Shown here in pieces: positions 63,227 through 64,000 of a DNA stretch of 64,000 nt. The DNA is from Lamellibrachia columna (lineage: Eukaryota > Annelida > Polychaeta > Sabellida > Siboglinidae). Each line of letters starts with the position of its first letter. Within the stretch, counting starts at the first letter, position 1. Location: contig OY759263.1 of assembly GCA_963662155.1 (NCBI GenBank), forward strand, positions 19,183,047 to 19,247,046. Direction: 5' to 3'. The translations under genes and the position numbers were made by a program. The notes beneath the pieces are model-generated. The model was given only the letters and a program-made list of their open reading frames with translations. It was not told where the DNA came from and did not search any database.

Positions 63227-63575
63227 GTGAGTTCTATCACTGTACTTCTAATATAATCTGTATGGCAGTAATGACAGTTTCTTAAATGTGTATATTAGTG
63301 TCATTTCAGTCAGTAATTATATATGTTTATTACTGCTGTCTTCAGTATCAGTATGATTAATTATGCAACTGATGGTGCATTATTTTAAGCTCTAATTGCA
63401 GTGTCTTTGGAGTATTAGACAATCATTGCTCAGTCATCATCATCACTATCAAGTAATGAAGCACTGTATCAGATATAATATTATAATTTTCTAATCTTCA
63501 TTGGCTCTTAAATGATTGTCTTAATTGTCTTTGTCACAGTCATTAAGCCATTGCACCAGTGGCATATCTAGTATT
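63227..63575. other. Intron, nothing recognised
   Basis: No feature seen. Confidence 0.5.
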
Positions 63576-63868
63576 TCGCAAAGGGGAGGCTAAAAAGGAG
63601 GCTGAAGGGGAGGCTAAATAAGGAGGCTAAAGGAGGAGGCTAAAGGGGGAGACTAAAGGAGGAGGCTAAAGGGGAGGCTAGAGGAGGAGGCTAAAGGGGA
63701 GGCTAAAGGGGAGGCTAAAGGAGGGGGCTAAAGGGGAGGCTGAAAGGGGAGGCTGAAGGGGAGGCTGAAGGGGGAGGCTAAAGGAGGAGGCTAAAGGGGA
63801 GGCTAGAGGAGGAGGCTAAAGGGGAGGCTAAAGGAGGAGGCTAAAGGGGGAGGCTAAAGGGGGACAAA
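63576..63868 (+). repeat. Purine-rich GGGGAGGCTAAAG minisatellite
   Basis: About 22 units of 13-14 bases, GGGGAGGCTAAAG alternating with GGAGGAGGCTAAA. The plus strand is almost free of pyrimidines except the CT of each unit. Confidence 0.95.
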
Positions 63869-64000
63869 CTCAGCCACCCATTAGTCGTCTATGTAGTTGC
63901 ACAACAGGTTACATATGAAACAAATAAAAAATTTAAGCCAAAGGGGGCCACGATCCAATGTCGTCCCCCCTAAATACGCATTGCACCATCATAAAACCAG

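Overview
The window is animal nuclear DNA, AT-rich and dominated by introns and repeats. The only host gene I can support is the 5' and central part of DYNC2I1 (WDR60), the intermediate chain of the cilium-specific cytoplasmic dynein-2. It lies on the plus strand from a proposed start codon at 15476 to the last visible exon at 63226 and continues beyond the window. Short phase-consistent exons with GT/AG borders, tRNA-derived SINEs, several non-LTR retrotransposon families, hAT-like, Mutator-like and TA-flanked DNA transposons, and many minisatellites point to a marine invertebrate. A hemichordate, cephalochordate or mollusc would fit, but I cannot name the species. There are no prokaryotic features. 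Layout: 1-15.1 kb is repeat territory. It holds a LINE 3' end at the left edge, an (ACGC)n microsatellite, a 42-bp minisatellite, a decayed minus-strand LINE (4.1-7.65 kb) split by a hAT-like element, a second minus-strand LINE remnant (8.5-9.4 kb), a tRNA-SINE (10.5 kb) and a tandem triplication (13.4-15.0 kb). A CpG-rich patch with a TATA-like box and a candidate first exon follows at 15.2-15.5 kb. Intron 1 (15.5-23.2 kb) carries a 3.2-kb element with long inverted termini and an 8-bp target duplication, a hAT-like element and a second SINE. Between 23.2 and 32.1 kb seven short exons encode the Arg/Asp/Lys/Glu-rich N-terminal region. The next intron holds a complete-looking Mutator-like element (32611-36763) directly followed by a hAT-like element. 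A single 2.0-kb exon (37812-39812) encodes 667 residues of Ser/Lys-rich, probably disordered sequence. Exons at 42.2-45.8 kb encode the acidic stretch and the conserved PPVNEYELY block. Exons from 49.7 to 63.2 kb encode a light-chain-binding-like TQT segment and the first part of the WD40 propeller. The visible exons give about 1445 residues; the last propeller blades lie outside. The most unusual feature is tandem repeats built from this gene's own splice sites. The 39-bp array before exon 49712-49823 copies the intron end plus the first codons of the exon, is a multiple of three, and is open into the exon, so upstream acceptors would add 13-residue blocks in frame. A 28-bp array at 54720-54831 copies a splice donor four times. 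A 32-bp array of exactly 42 units arose inside a TA-flanked MITE whose sister copy at 28.4 kb has one unit. All functional statements about the gene come from recognising the family. All transposon class calls rest on terminal repeats, target duplications and short motifs read by eye.
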